A DNA stretch of 36,441 nucleotides. It comes from a virus. Numbering within the stretch: position 1 is the first letter of the stretch; each line of letters begins with the position of its first letter. The stretch covers positions 1 to 36,441 of IMG/VR virus record IMGVR_UViG_3300021961_000281. The stretch is one strand, 5' to 3'. Position numbers and translations under genes: made by a program. The notes under the pieces were generated by a model. It was not told where the DNA came from, did not search any database, and worked only from the letters and a program-made list of their open reading frames with translations. Shown piece after piece: positions 17,874-27,564 of this stretch.

Positions 17874-20330
17874 TTACAGGACCCCGACTCTTCCTTTTGC
17901 GATAGTGAATATGTTTCTTATACTTATGTATCCAGTTGCGTTACCGTTTGTTGAAGAAGTAACATTTAATCCAGTTAATCTTAACTGTTTTGTTGCTGCA
18001 CTGACATTTATCTTAGCAGCAACAGTCAATTCTGTTGCTGACAAATCTGGCGAAACCGAGTGATTGACTAGTTTTACCACATCACCAACTGAAATACCAC
18101 TAAACTGAGAAAAATCACTGAGAGTTACTGTGTATTGTGTGGCACCTGCACCAATTGTATTCCAAGTTCCAGAGGATATTGCAACATAAGTAGTGAATCC
18201 AACTGGTTGAGATAAGAATTCAGTTCCAACTATTTCATATCCAAGAGCACTTGTTAATCCAAGAGTACTTGTCTGTGCGCTAGTAAGACTTAGTTGAATA
18301 TATCCGTTTTGTCTTCCAAAAGTTCCAGAATCAGGTGTGGTGATATTAAAGTCTAAGAATTTAGTTCCAAGAGTCTCACTGCTAAGACCAGCATTGACAA
18401 TTGTTGAAATGCCAGAAGTAACTGAAACTTGACTACTGCTAATGTCTTTTGGATTACCGTTTTCGTGATACTGAAGAACTGGTCCAGTAAATGTCTTTCC
18501 TCGTTCTATACTGAAGTTGATAGAATTGTAATCACTATCATAAATGTCTGGTGATGGAATAAACTCATCAGAAGGACCAAGAATAATATTGTTCGTTGTG
18601 GTAATTTTTCCAGTAGCATATGTTCTTAGACCAGTTCCACAGTTACGAATAATATTTCCACCTGTGGAAACAACCGTGGTTACAGATAAATCAACGGAAC
18701 CAGGATAGTTCTCAAATAAAGAATCGTTTATTCTTAAGACTTCAGATTCCTGTGCGTTTAGTGGTGAGAAAAAGTATCTATCAGTCAAAGATCCATCAAC
18801 AAATTCACAGTTCTCAACTGATAGCCTTGTTGAATTATAAACATAAAGACCATGACCAGGAGAATTTCTTATTTCAACATCTCTTAGTAGAGTAGAAGAA
18901 ACATTGTAGAAATAAACTAGGTAGTTATCTATGTCATCTGTGAATAGAATATTATTAGTATTATTTCCATCTATTGTCAAATTCTGAACTGTCATATCAG
19001 ATGGAGAAGTTGTACTTATTCCAATCAGATTTCCATCAAAGGATACAGAATTTCCTCCACCGTCCGTTTCATCATTAGCAAAATACTGCTGTTTGATGAT
19101 TGTGTTCTTACCATCACCCTTTAAAGTGAATCCTGTAGGTAGAACAACCTTACTTGTTAAATATGTTCCGCTGGGAAGGTGTAAAGATTTTCCACCAGCG
19201 GATACAATACCGTCAATTGCAATACTGAATCCATATGTATTGTCATGGACAAGTTTTACTGCTGCTGTTGTTCCAATTCCGATATTGGTATCATATTCAT
19301 TACTAACAGTGATATAGTTTAATCCAACACTGTCAATTGTATCAATTGCCCAACCTCTTCCTTGATTTGTTGTTGCTACATTTGGAAAATGAATTTGATC
19401 TTCATCATATTCATTTTTGATAGTCTTTGAGGACCACTCTGTTTTTTCATAAGGACCATAGTCTTTCCAATTGATTGAAGAAGTTGCATCCTGCAATTCC
19501 TTTGGTCCAAGAATAGCAACTAATTTTGCATCATTGATACTTGCAGATTCACTACGATAAACTAAAATTCCGTGAGAGGTATCCGTTCTTGCGAGTGTTA
19601 GTGATATATGATCTAGATCATTAAAGTCTCCAATTGCTGCCATAGAAATACCTGCAGTTGGAGTTATCTGTGCTGCAGCACCAATCTTTCCGTTACGGTA
19701 ATTGTATTGTGCTAACCAATAACGGTATGTTGTAACTGCTGCTGAACTTCCTATCTTTGCAAAACTACAACCTCCAGTTGGAACAGCGGCAACTGTTGTG
19801 GTATCACTAGTGGCAGTAACACCAAACATCTTTACTTTATGACCAGCACTAAATCTTGAGGTTGAGATTCCACTAATCTTAAAATTTCCAGATTCATTGG
19901 CACCGATGCCAGTGTAAATTGTTGGATCATTACTTAGACCATAACCACTTAGTTTAATTACATCTAACTGAGCAGAATCTACCAATTCATATCCACTTCC
20001 GTCAGTCTTGGCTCTTAAAACACGACCACCACCATAAGATGGTTCGGTAGTGGTTGGAAGATCTGATAACTCAAAGTTCTGATATGAAGATGCACTGATT
20101 GGACCAGATACTGTAACACTCTGAGATGCAGTTAAGGATCTGCAAAAAATATCTAAAGCGTTAGTTGTTCCAGTAATTGTGATATTACCTGTGGTAATAT
20201 TGTCAGCAATTAAGTTGCTATTTGATAAGTTTGTAAAGTCATAATAAAGATTTCCATAGATATAAACGTCTTTAAAGAATTTAGTATCTTCGTTAAAGTT
20301 TGACGGATTACCAATATATTGTTCTTCCAT
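17874..20330 (-). CDS. Right-handed beta-helix (pectate-lyase-like) tail protein, 818 aa
   Basis: The N-terminus (MEEQYIGNPSNFNEDTKFFK) and following GNLYYDFTNL region is a cyanophage fibre attachment segment. Residues about 380-600 form a parallel beta-helix: LPSGTYLTSKVVLPTGFTL, KGDGKNTIIKQQYF, MTVQNLTIDGNNTNNI, LLRDVEIRNSPGHGLYVYN and RLSVENCEFVD, in the usual rung spacing. Such helices are found in phage tailspikes that bind or cleave polysaccharide; catalytic carboxylates cannot be picked out by eye. The C-terminal 180 residues are beta-rich. The frame extends two codons further to a TTG at 20336 that overlaps the previous stop (TTGA); I chose the ATG at 20330. It lies between the gp5-type needle gene and the paralogous structural pair. 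Confidence 0.83.
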   Translation of the reverse strand: MEEQYIGNPSNFNEDTKFFKDVYIYGNLYYDFTNLSNSNLIADNITTGNITITGTTNALDIFCRSLTASQSVTVSGPISASSYQNFELSDLPTTTEPSYGGGRVLRAKTDGSGYELVDSAQLDVIKLSGYGLSNDPTIYTGIGANESGNFKISGISTSRFSAGHKVKMFGVTATSDTTTVAAVPTGGCSFAKIGSSAAVTTYRYWLAQYNYRNGKIGAAAQITPTAGISMAAIGDFNDLDHISLTLARTDTSHGILVYRSESASINDAKLVAILGPKELQDATSSINWKDYGPYEKTEWSSKTIKNEYDEDQIHFPNVATTNQGRGWAIDTIDSVGLNYITVSNEYDTNIGIGTTAAVKLVHDNTYGFSIAIDGIVSAGGKSLHLPSGTYLTSKVVLPTGFTLKGDGKNTIIKQQYFANDETDGGGNSVSFDGNLIGISTTSPSDMTVQNLTIDGNNTNNILFTDDIDNYLVYFYNVSSTLLRDVEIRNSPGHGLYVYNSTRLSVENCEFVDGSLTDRYFFSPLNAQESEVLRINDSLFENYPGSVDLSVTTVVSTGGNIIRNCGTGLRTYATGKITTTNNIILGPSDEFIPSPDIYDSDYNSINFSIERGKTFTGPVLQYHENGNPKDISSSQVSVTSGISTIVNAGLSSETLGTKFLDFNITTPDSGTFGRQNGYIQLSLTSAQTSTLGLTSALGYEIVGTEFLSQPVGFTTYVAISSGTWNTIGAGATQYTVTLSDFSQFSGISVGDVVKLVNHSVSPDLSATELTVAAKINVSAATKQLRLTGLNVTSSTNGNATGYISIRNIFTIAKGRVGVL

Positions 20331-20332
20331 AT

Positions 20333-20890
20333 TCAAGCACCGATTGAGAATACAATCCCACCAGCATTAAATGCTGCTTTTGTAATATCAGATCCAACAA
20401 ATGATCCTTCAAAGCATCTTTCACCAAAACTAGATCCTTCTGGAATTGCATTGCCAGTATGAGCACTGGTAGAACATTCGTTACCCTGTATCAAAGTTCT
20501 ACCACTTGCTTTGATATTAATATCTTTTCCTGCAAGTAATTCTAGGTTCTCGTCAGCATCTAGTACAATTTTACTTGCTCTAATTCTTACTGCACCGTTT
20601 TTTTCTGCAGTGATTGTTACATCACCATTTTTGCCAACGATAACAATATCTACACCAGTTCCTTTCGCTTTCTGACCGCCAATAATTTCAATAGACTGAT
20701 CGTTGTAAATTTTATAAATGCCACCTTCACTTAGACTTTGAACATTTACGTTATTGTCATCAGTTACTGCATACTGGGTATATACATCCGATCCATTACA
20801 TCCCATCTTGGGATTGTGCCGATCAACTCTAAAGTCAGCACCAATACTTTCAATAGATCTCTGCCACCAGTTTTGTTCTCTTGCAGCCAT
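20333..20890 (-). CDS. Central spike/needle protein, gp5 C-terminal beta-prism-like, 185 aa
   Basis: Residues 55-135 consist of short, regularly spaced strands with alternating hydrophobic residues: GIYKIYNDQSIEIIGG, GVDIVIVGKNGDVTITAE, NGAVRIRASKIVLDADENL, ELLAGKDINIKASG. This is the pattern of the trimeric beta-helix at the C-terminus of T4 gp5 and of VgrG spikes. The N-terminal part has paired tryptophans (NWWQRSIESIGADFRVD) and probably seats the needle on the OB-fold hub protein encoded immediately upstream (20891-22912), whose stop directly precedes this ATG. In T4 the OB fold, lysozyme and needle are one chain; here OB fold and needle are separate genes. The C-terminal 45 residues (ECSTSAHTGNAIPEGS onward) may form the tip. 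The identification rests on repeat pattern and gene order. Confidence 0.72.
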   Translation of the reverse strand: MAAREQNWWQRSIESIGADFRVDRHNPKMGCNGSDVYTQYAVTDDNNVNVQSLSEGGIYKIYNDQSIEIIGGQKAKGTGVDIVIVGKNGDVTITAEKNGAVRIRASKIVLDADENLELLAGKDINIKASGRTLIQGNECSTSAHTGNAIPEGSSFGERCFEGSFVGSDITKAAFNAGGIVFSIGA

Positions 20891-22912
20891 TTATGTTGTA
20901 ATACAATCTATATTTTGAGATACTTCACCTTGGAACTCTGGAGGTAGGTCAAGATTTACTCTTACAATCGCCCCAGAACCAGTATCGCTAACAATTCTTA
21001 TAGTTGGCAAACTGGTAAATTCTGTGTTGTTATTATTTATTACCTTAACCAGATATCCGTTTGTTACTTGTATCTCATACTTATTGCCAAAACTATCTTC
21101 GGCATAATCTTCGTTGGAATATCCACTACCAGGATCAACAATAACAATATCACTAATATTATATGGTGTAAAGTCTCCTACTGGATAATTTTCACCTTCC
21201 GAAACAACATAAATGCTATCTAACTGATCTCCCTTAAGAATTGCTCTTGCTACCGCACCATATCCTTGACCACACTCATCCATAACCTCAACAAATGGTG
21301 GGAATACATATCCAGAACCAGGGTTTGTAATCTTCACAGATATAATACTACCAGTCATTCCACTTGCAGCATCTACAAGATTACCCATCAGCGGAATTGC
21401 AGATCCACCAATTCCTCCTCCACCAAATATCTTGATTTGAGGTGGTCCGCAGAAACGTGGTATTCCAGTGAAACAAGAACCCAATGCACTAGAATAATCT
21501 GGAACGTTACTAAGACCAGTAAAGATATCAAATGCACCGATAAGATCTTGTACTCCTTCTAGAGGATTTCCTGTATCTCTAGCAGATTTTGATATCTCAA
21601 ACGCAGTATTTGCAACGTCTAGAATGTTCTGAAGATCTTTGTTTGATGGGCTCTTAGGTCCGCATCCAATGGTCCAAGATTGAACATCACTTCCAGCAGA
21701 TGACTTCTGACCACAATTGAGAAGATCTGGAAGACCTGTGATAGAAGAAACTGCAGAACGTAGGAAGTCTTCAAGATTGAAGTTTTCAAAGAATTGGAGT
21801 ATTTTTTGAATTCCACCAATTGCACTAGAAAGTCCGCTCGCTACTCTACCAATAATATCATTTACAATTCCACCCATCACCTGATCTGCAACACAAGATA
21901 CAAAATTAGCGATGTTATTTACAACAGACTCAAGTATTTGTTTGATCGTATTACCAAGAGCATTAATAATAGTATTTGCGATACAAGGAATAAGATCTTG
22001 TAGTATATTAACAGGAGCAACCATTGCCTCCTGAGCAGCAACACCAGCAAGGTGTGCGGCAACAGGATTTCCAGTTGCTGCCAGAACTAGTGCATAGACC
22101 TGCTTATACAGCATATCTAATCCAGATTTGATAATTGGTATAAGACGTTCGAACAAGTCTTTAACCATTCCATTTACTAAACCACTAGAGATTGATTTTA
22201 GTTTTTCAACTTTCTTATCAATTTCTTGATTTAACCAATCTCTAGCACCTTCAATTCCTTCCTTTACAGCATCAGAATACTTTTGAACTTCACGTAGGAA
22301 ATTATCAATTTCTGAAGTGATTTTATCAAGAGTGCTAGGTTTCTCACTTCCAAGCTTTACAACATCTCCAATCCCATCAAAGTATGATATCTGTTTAACA
22401 TTCCCACTTTCTGCTACCTTTTTTGGTGCATGTATAGGTGAATCTTGTGCTGCTGCATTCTGTTCGTTTGATTCACCTTTTTTTAGTTTTCCATCAGGTG
22501 CTTTGACTTCATTTGTATATCCGGTGAAAGGAATAAAAGGTCCAGAATATTCTTTACTTGGAACATAATCAGTTCTTCCGAACGCACCAAGAATAACGGG
22601 AACCTGTGCGTTGTCGCCATCCATAAAGAATCCGAAGACAACATCACCCTGCTGAAGTTTTACATCGCTAGCATAGTTTGCTGCACCCGTTCCAGAAGTT
22701 GTTGGTAATAAACACTGTGCCCAAGGAAGATCTTCGTCTTTTAGTTCAATCGTATTAGCAGGATGGTATCCCATAATACGAACTTTATATCTATTACCCC
22801 ATCCACCACCCTTGGTTTGCTTTCCCATTGTGGAAAGAGGTGGTATTTGTCCCACCCACCAACGGAATCCGTCTCTTCCAATAAAGTTACTTTTAAGTAA
22901 AGATTCTTCCAT
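20891..22912 (-). CDS. 5: gp5-like baseplate hub OB-fold protein without a lysozyme domain, 673 aa
   Basis: Residues 15-112 match the T4 gp5 N-terminal OB fold: FRWWVGQIPP, YKVRIMGYHP, LPWAQCLLPTTSGTG, QGDVVFGFFMDGDNAQVPVI, LGAFG. T4 gp5 then has a lysozyme domain; here none is found. Instead residues about 200-400 are long amphipathic helices (KEGIEGARDWLNQEIDKKVE, NIANFVSCVADQVMGGIVND), followed by a Gly/Pro-rich segment with several cysteines. Residues about 540-650 contain GSGY modules (ITNPGSGYVFPPFVEVM, IVDPGSGYS). It should sit at the centre of the baseplate between the gp27-like ring encoded upstream (one-base overlap, TAATG) and the needle encoded downstream. The OB-fold call is strong; the role of the long C-terminal part is unknown. 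Confidence 0.85.
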   Translation of the reverse strand: MEESLLKSNFIGRDGFRWWVGQIPPLSTMGKQTKGGGWGNRYKVRIMGYHPANTIELKDEDLPWAQCLLPTTSGTGAANYASDVKLQQGDVVFGFFMDGDNAQVPVILGAFGRTDYVPSKEYSGPFIPFTGYTNEVKAPDGKLKKGESNEQNAAAQDSPIHAPKKVAESGNVKQISYFDGIGDVVKLGSEKPSTLDKITSEIDNFLREVQKYSDAVKEGIEGARDWLNQEIDKKVEKLKSISSGLVNGMVKDLFERLIPIIKSGLDMLYKQVYALVLAATGNPVAAHLAGVAAQEAMVAPVNILQDLIPCIANTIINALGNTIKQILESVVNNIANFVSCVADQVMGGIVNDIIGRVASGLSSAIGGIQKILQFFENFNLEDFLRSAVSSITGLPDLLNCGQKSSAGSDVQSWTIGCGPKSPSNKDLQNILDVANTAFEISKSARDTGNPLEGVQDLIGAFDIFTGLSNVPDYSSALGSCFTGIPRFCGPPQIKIFGGGGIGGSAIPLMGNLVDAASGMTGSIISVKITNPGSGYVFPPFVEVMDECGQGYGAVARAILKGDQLDSIYVVSEGENYPVGDFTPYNISDIVIVDPGSGYSNEDYAEDSFGNKYEIQVTNGYLVKVINNNNTEFTSLPTIRIVSDTGSGAIVRVNLDLPPEFQGEVSQNIDCITT

Positions 22913-24207
22913 TATACGTTATTTTTCCCGTGAAGACCAAAAGTATCTCTTATAAGTTTCATCGATGTGTATGATGCCTCAGTATCAAAGTGATGGCACA
23001 GTTCCTTAATCATATATAGACCACTTTGCTCATCGTCAAAAGTATTCTTATCAGATTCTGAGATCTTAGGGAACTTACATTCAATAATATCACCAGCGTT
23101 TAGATTTGTGTTCAATGGAACAGTCATACTCACAGTCTGAGTAAACATAATATTGTATCTCATAATTGCCTGAGATTGATACTCAAAAGGATTTGCATTT
23201 GCTGAAGTAGAAACATCTTGTTCCATAGTTCCAATATCAAGAACTTGTGTGATAATTCTGCTAGGAAGATCACCCAAGTTACTTGGTAGATTTAATTTTT
23301 CACCAAGATTTTTTGTCTTATCAACATAATTTTCTAGTTTGAAAACTGACTGACTTTGGGGAGTAAAGTTAAAAGTTAGTGGATCATAAAATATTCTCTG
23401 ACTAGAATATGTACCTAGTCTAAGTTTCTCAAGAAGATTATTGTTTCTTTCTGTAGTATAACTGATGATAAATCTATCATTATTTCTAAAGAAGTCAGAT
23501 TCATTAACTTCATTATATGTGTAAGACGCTTTTGGTGATTGCTTAATTAGATTATCAATTGATCGAAACTGAAATCCTTCCTTTGTCTGATAGAAGAGAA
23601 ATCCTGCTGTTCCACTTCCAGATGCATCAGGAACAGACTTTGATGCTAACCAAACTAATAAGGTAAATGGTTTCCTCATATTACCAATGAAACCATACTT
23701 ATTTGATGTGGAATCAATTGTTCCGACTCTATCAGTTTTTAGATATTCGGATATAATTTTAGTAACAGAACTACTAATTGAAGATCCAGTAGGGAACTTA
23801 ATTGGGACTCTAGTAGTTTCGTTTGTAATTGCTTCACGGGAAACTAGATTTAAAGTGAAAACTTCAGTTTTGGATTTACTTATTACATTTGAGATGCTTG
23901 AAACATAGAGATAGTCATCTGGTTTAGAAAAATCTAGACCTTCGTTTGTATCAGAATTTCCTCTGATTTTTAGTGAAAGTCTTTCTCCACCACGAAGAGG
24001 AAGACCATTATATATTGATTGAGACTTTCCATTCTTTCCAGTAATACTACCACCAGTATCCATTACAATAATTTTAGCAGTTACTGTTGGAGAAAATATA
24101 TCTTCATAGTAATCAATAGAATATGTACCAAGTCTAATATCAACAGTCTTAGACTGATCTACAGATTCTAGTATTAGTTTTTCGTACTCGGATCCTTTTG
24201 TTGACAT
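22912..24207 (-). CDS. 27: gp27-like baseplate hub protein, 431 aa
   Basis: Length and position, directly before the gp5-like OB-fold gene, fit the T4 gp27 / VgrG N-terminal hub that forms the trimeric ring at the end of the tail tube. The sequence has the expected mixed beta pattern: VDIRLGTYSIDYYEDIFSPT and TAKIIVMDTGG at the start, RLSLKIRG, LVSREAITNETTRVPIKF, VTKIISEYL, then FLFYQTKEGFQFRSIDNL in the middle (the 'phage late control D' style segment), and MYMIKELCHHFDT-like GLYMIKELCHHFDTEASYTSM at the C-terminus. No enzyme motif is seen. Start and stop both overlap the neighbouring genes by one base, so stoichiometric translation of hub, OB-fold and tape-measure proteins is likely. The fold assignment is inferred from pattern and synteny, because gp27 homologues diverge strongly. 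Confidence 0.75.
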   Translation of the reverse strand: MSTKGSEYEKLILESVDQSKTVDIRLGTYSIDYYEDIFSPTVTAKIIVMDTGGSITGKNGKSQSIYNGLPLRGGERLSLKIRGNSDTNEGLDFSKPDDYLYVSSISNVISKSKTEVFTLNLVSREAITNETTRVPIKFPTGSSISSSVTKIISEYLKTDRVGTIDSTSNKYGFIGNMRKPFTLLVWLASKSVPDASGSGTAGFLFYQTKEGFQFRSIDNLIKQSPKASYTYNEVNESDFFRNNDRFIISYTTERNNNLLEKLRLGTYSSQRIFYDPLTFNFTPQSQSVFKLENYVDKTKNLGEKLNLPSNLGDLPSRIITQVLDIGTMEQDVSTSANANPFEYQSQAIMRYNIMFTQTVSMTVPLNTNLNAGDIIECKFPKISESDKNTFDDEQSGLYMIKELCHHFDTEASYTSMKLIRDTFGLHGKNNV

Positions 24208-26222
24208 TAGGTATAAGCGAGCTCCAACAATATTCTTTGTTTGATAAGACTATTTAACCCATCACCAATGATGATGGTTGGAGAACTATCACTAGAAGCA
24301 GATGCCATAGAACTTCTATTTCCTGATGCTGGTGCTGTAACAACAATTGTTTTATCTTTGGTTTCTGGAGTAATACTATCAGCAGAAGTTATTCCTCTTC
24401 TTGTTCCAGACACCGACGTTGATGCTGGTTGAGTAACAACTCCTGTTGGAGCATTTGTTGTAAAAATAAACGCATCGACATATGGATCTGGTTCAAGATA
24501 GTTTGGATCTGATCCACCATACCCCACTCCATCTAGATTCTTTGTTGCTTCAAGATGGACGTGAGGTCCAGTACTTCTTCCAGTATTACCACTTCTCACC
24601 AAAGGTTTTCCTGCTGGATAATTAATACTTAAAGAGTTTATTCCACTTGGAGCACCTTTAAAGAAATATGCTCCTGCAGTTAAGTGTGCTAGTCTAACTC
24701 TTACTGATAGTGCTGGAATAACTACATCAACGTAGTGTCCGTAACCTGATTGAGTTCGTGCCTCTTTAATAATACACTCATATCTACAAGAAATTACAGT
24801 TCCAACAGGCATTGTAACATCAATACCACCGTGCATTGTTCCCCACCTCCAACCTCTACGACTGGATACTTGAGCACCAACTTCTGTTCCAGTTGCAACT
24901 CTCTCACCTACTTTGTATCTCTTGTTTGGATCAAATCCAGATGGAAGTGGTGTTGCTTGTGCTGGTGGTGGTGCTGGGGTTGTTTGTGCTGGTGCAGAAC
25001 CAAATTTTTTAAATGCCTGTTCAACTTGATCTGCAGTTACTGTAGCGCGATTACCACCATACCCTTGATAAAAACTTTCTCCTCTTCTAACAGTTCTGCG
25101 AGCATAACTAGAGTATGCTGAAGATAAAACTGGAACTCCTGCAAAAAGTTGTGCTAATTTTAAAGCAGCTTCATTAGGATTTGTCCTTATTAAATCGGGT
25201 GTTATTTTTCTTTCTTTTTCTATCAGGTAAACTGCTATCCTATCCTGATTTTCGGGGCTAAACAAATCTCTATCAATATTCAGTCCAGCACTCTTTGCTC
25301 TACCTAGAGGATTATCTAGAATTTGATACGCTCCCATAGCTCCACTTCCACCATATCTCACTCTATATCTTTCACTTGCATTGTATGCTTGCCGAATAGT
25401 CATTTTACTAAGACCGGGTATTTTTCCTGGACCTCTACCATAATTTACGGAATCATATCCACCCTCAGCCTTTGATATTAAATCCAATATATGCTTCCAT
25501 CTACCAACACCAGAAGAAGTAGAGGGATTGGAAGGACTTGGTTGCCCACTAGGAGGTTGTCCACCAGCAGGAGGTTGCTCACTGGGAGGTTTCTCTTCTT
25601 TCTCCTCACCAAAATCAAAAGGTTTTACTAACTCCTGTAGAGATTCACGAAAATCATTTTCCATTCTATTAAATGATGTTTTCACTTTAGACAGAGAATC
25701 ATCTACCTGCCTTCCCATTTCAGAAAAATCAAAAGTAGCAAGATCTCTAAGAAGAGTAGCAGATAGACTTCCCATTTCTCTTATGATAGAGAAAGTATTA
25801 GTCATAAAACTATTCATTACCTTAACTACTTTACCGATTCTTTCTCCTAGTTGATCAGCAAGAAAGATAATCTTTGGTAGGTTTAAAACTGCCCAACCAA
25901 CCATTGCTATAGAAATAGCATTCAATATTCTTCCAAGAAAACCTTTTGAAGAATTTGATACTACTTTTCCTATTTTCTGAACGGTGTTAGTCGATTTACT
26001 AGCCTCAAATAAATCTCTTTGATTTCTTCTACGAATACCGTCTTTTCTTTTTTGATAGATGTTTTCTTTCTTCGCAATAGACTGTTTTTTGAATAAAGAT
26101 TGTCTTTCTAACGTTTTTCCAATGTTTTTAGATATCTTTCTAGATTGTGTAGCATTCTTTTCAAGAGTATCTGCGGTCTTGAAAAGTCTATTAGAACTAA
26201 GTTTTAGAAATGCTATTGCCAT
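24207..26222 (-). CDS. Tape-measure-like protein with lysozyme-like and M23 peptidase domains, 671 aa
   Basis: Residues 1-200 are basic and helical with a hydrophobic stretch at 103-122 (ISIAMVGWAVLNLPKII), like a short tape measure. A Pro/Gly/Gln linker follows (207-238). Residues about 241-390 resemble a lysozyme-like fold: ILDLISKAEGGYDSVNYG with candidate catalytic Glu253, and GAMGAYQIL at 294-302. A second Pro/Ala linker (409-428) leads to an M23 metallopeptidase at about 440-600, with zinc-site residues in MHGGID (His464, Asp468), the LAHL His513, and GPHVHLE (His554, His556). These domains would cut glycan strands and peptide cross-links of the cyanobacterial wall during DNA injection. 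The OB-fold gp5-like protein lacks a lysozyme, so this chain probably supplies that activity. The M23 site is very clear; the muramidase call is probable. Confidence 0.85.
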   Translation of the reverse strand: MAIAFLKLSSNRLFKTADTLEKNATQSRKISKNIGKTLERQSLFKKQSIAKKENIYQKRKDGIRRRNQRDLFEASKSTNTVQKIGKVVSNSSKGFLGRILNAISIAMVGWAVLNLPKIIFLADQLGERIGKVVKVMNSFMTNTFSIIREMGSLSATLLRDLATFDFSEMGRQVDDSLSKVKTSFNRMENDFRESLQELVKPFDFGEEKEEKPPSEQPPAGGQPPSGQPSPSNPSTSSGVGRWKHILDLISKAEGGYDSVNYGRGPGKIPGLSKMTIRQAYNASERYRVRYGGSGAMGAYQILDNPLGRAKSAGLNIDRDLFSPENQDRIAVYLIEKERKITPDLIRTNPNEAALKLAQLFAGVPVLSSAYSSYARRTVRRGESFYQGYGGNRATVTADQVEQAFKKFGSAPAQTTPAPPPAQATPLPSGFDPNKRYKVGERVATGTEVGAQVSSRRGWRWGTMHGGIDVTMPVGTVISCRYECIIKEARTQSGYGHYVDVVIPALSVRVRLAHLTAGAYFFKGAPSGINSLSINYPAGKPLVRSGNTGRSTGPHVHLEATKNLDGVGYGGSDPNYLEPDPYVDAFIFTTNAPTGVVTQPASTSVSGTRRGITSADSITPETKDKTIVVTAPASGNRSSMASASSDSSPTIIIGDGLNSLIKQRILLELAYT

Positions 26223-26223
26223 C

Positions 26224-27564
26224 TTAGATCACCACGTTGTAATTCGCCATTGAATAATACACGTAGAAATTATCAGAATTTGAGGAGGGAATATTTGGGA
26301 TAGTATTAGCGATTGGATTTGTTGTAGTTGGAACTTCTTGTGCTTGTTGATCAGCAGATGTTACAACGACGTTAGTTTGAGCTTCTGGGGCAGGACCAAT
26401 GGTTTGTGCCCTAACAGTTGATGATGATGGTGGTGTAGTTTGTATCGTTGCTGGAGTTACACTAGCAGTTGAACTTTGATTTGCGTCTGGAGAAGAGAAT
26501 AAGGACGATAAATCAAGTCCGCCACCAAATGAAGACGCTCCAGATGTAATATTACTGAAGGCGTTTTGCCCCATCTCGTTCAACATTGGATATGCTAAAA
26601 ATCCAGCTCCAATTTTAATTGGTAGTGGCAAAAAAGGAATCTTAGAAAGACCATAAAGAGATCCTACACCAAATGATGCTCCAGCAAGTGCTTGTGGAAA
26701 TGAAGCACCACTAAACAAATTAGCACCAGTTCCAATAGCAACCTGTCCAGGTGGTCCTAACAAGGCACTACCGAGTGATTTCATACCACTCACAATAGAA
26801 GAACCTAGAGTTTGTGGTGGTGCAGCAGATGGAGGTGCAGTAGTTGGTGGTGGATTATTTCCTCCAGGAATAATTCCTTTAATTTTATCAATCGTTCCCT
26901 GAACAATATTCCTTAGAACATCAACAGGATACTTGAACAAACCATTTGAAATTGATTGCTTAACTCTTGAAGTTGTTCTAGAAATACTTCCAACTATATT
27001 TGATAATCCTGATGTAATATTGCTGAATACATTCTTTATACCAGTGAATCCTTTAACAACTAGATTCTTTACTTGATTGAATTTTTCAATACTAAACTTG
27101 GAAATAGACTTGATGCCTTCAAGTATATTTGGTCCTAACCATCCAGTCAATATTAATGAGAAAAGACCCATCAAACGAGCGAGGGAAGACTGTGCCTTAA
27201 CTGCTGCTTTCTGTGCAGGTGCAACAGTTGCGTTTTCAATCTTTCTTTCTACTAACGCTTCCTGTCCCTCTCTAAGTTGAGATTCAGCAATTCTTCTTTC
27301 TCTTTCCTGTTCAATTGCTTCTTTCTGTCTTTCTAGAAAAGTATTCTGAGTTATAGAAGCAGATACATTTTGCAAAGATCTAGATAGATCCACCATTTGT
27401 ACGGTAATTCTATCTAGTCTTAGATTTAAACCACCAACTAAATTTGAAACTGAAGCGATTAATTCCTGTCTTTCAATTTCAACAGCACCAGTCGCCGCTT
27501 TAGGAGAAATCATTCCTCTAGCGTTATTAATTCCACCTGCGATTGGTGATGCCATTTCAGCCAT
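26224..27564 (-). CDS. Tape-measure-like tail protein, 446 aa
   Basis: Residues 25-115 form a long charged helix or coiled coil (ERQKEAIEQERERRIAES). A hydrophobic segment at 130-150 (LMGLFSLILTGWLGPNILEG) is followed by helices with regularly spaced hydrophobics (KNLVVKGFTGIKNVFSNITS) and a second hydrophobic part near 295-325 (LYGLSKIPFLPLPIKIGAGF). The hydrophobic segment corresponds to that of the 671-aa neighbour (GW..xN.P/I), which suggests that the two genes are related or are parts of a split tape measure equivalent to T4 gp29 (590 aa). A long low-complexity Thr/Pro/Ser tail precedes the C-terminus. It overlaps the end of gp51 by 8 bases and precedes the enzyme-bearing gene by one base. 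Tape-measure or membrane-pore function is inferred. Confidence 0.68.
   Translation of the reverse strand: MAEMASPIAGGINNARGMISPKAATGAVEIERQELIASVSNLVGGLNLRLDRITVQMVDLSRSLQNVSASITQNTFLERQKEAIEQERERRIAESQLREGQEALVERKIENATVAPAQKAAVKAQSSLARLMGLFSLILTGWLGPNILEGIKSISKFSIEKFNQVKNLVVKGFTGIKNVFSNITSGLSNIVGSISRTTSRVKQSISNGLFKYPVDVLRNIVQGTIDKIKGIIPGGNNPPPTTAPPSAAPPQTLGSSIVSGMKSLGSALLGPPGQVAIGTGANLFSGASFPQALAGASFGVGSLYGLSKIPFLPLPIKIGAGFLAYPMLNEMGQNAFSNITSGASSFGGGLDLSSLFSSPDANQSSTASVTPATIQTTPPSSSTVRAQTIGPAPEAQTNVVVTSADQQAQEVPTTTNPIANTIPNIPSSNSDNFYVYYSMANYNVVI

Noticed and set aside
24750-25121. Cys/Trp-rich 123-aa plus-strand ORF
   Set aside because: Complement of the Pro/Ala linkers and lysozyme-like domain of the 671-aa protein; not a metal-binding protein.
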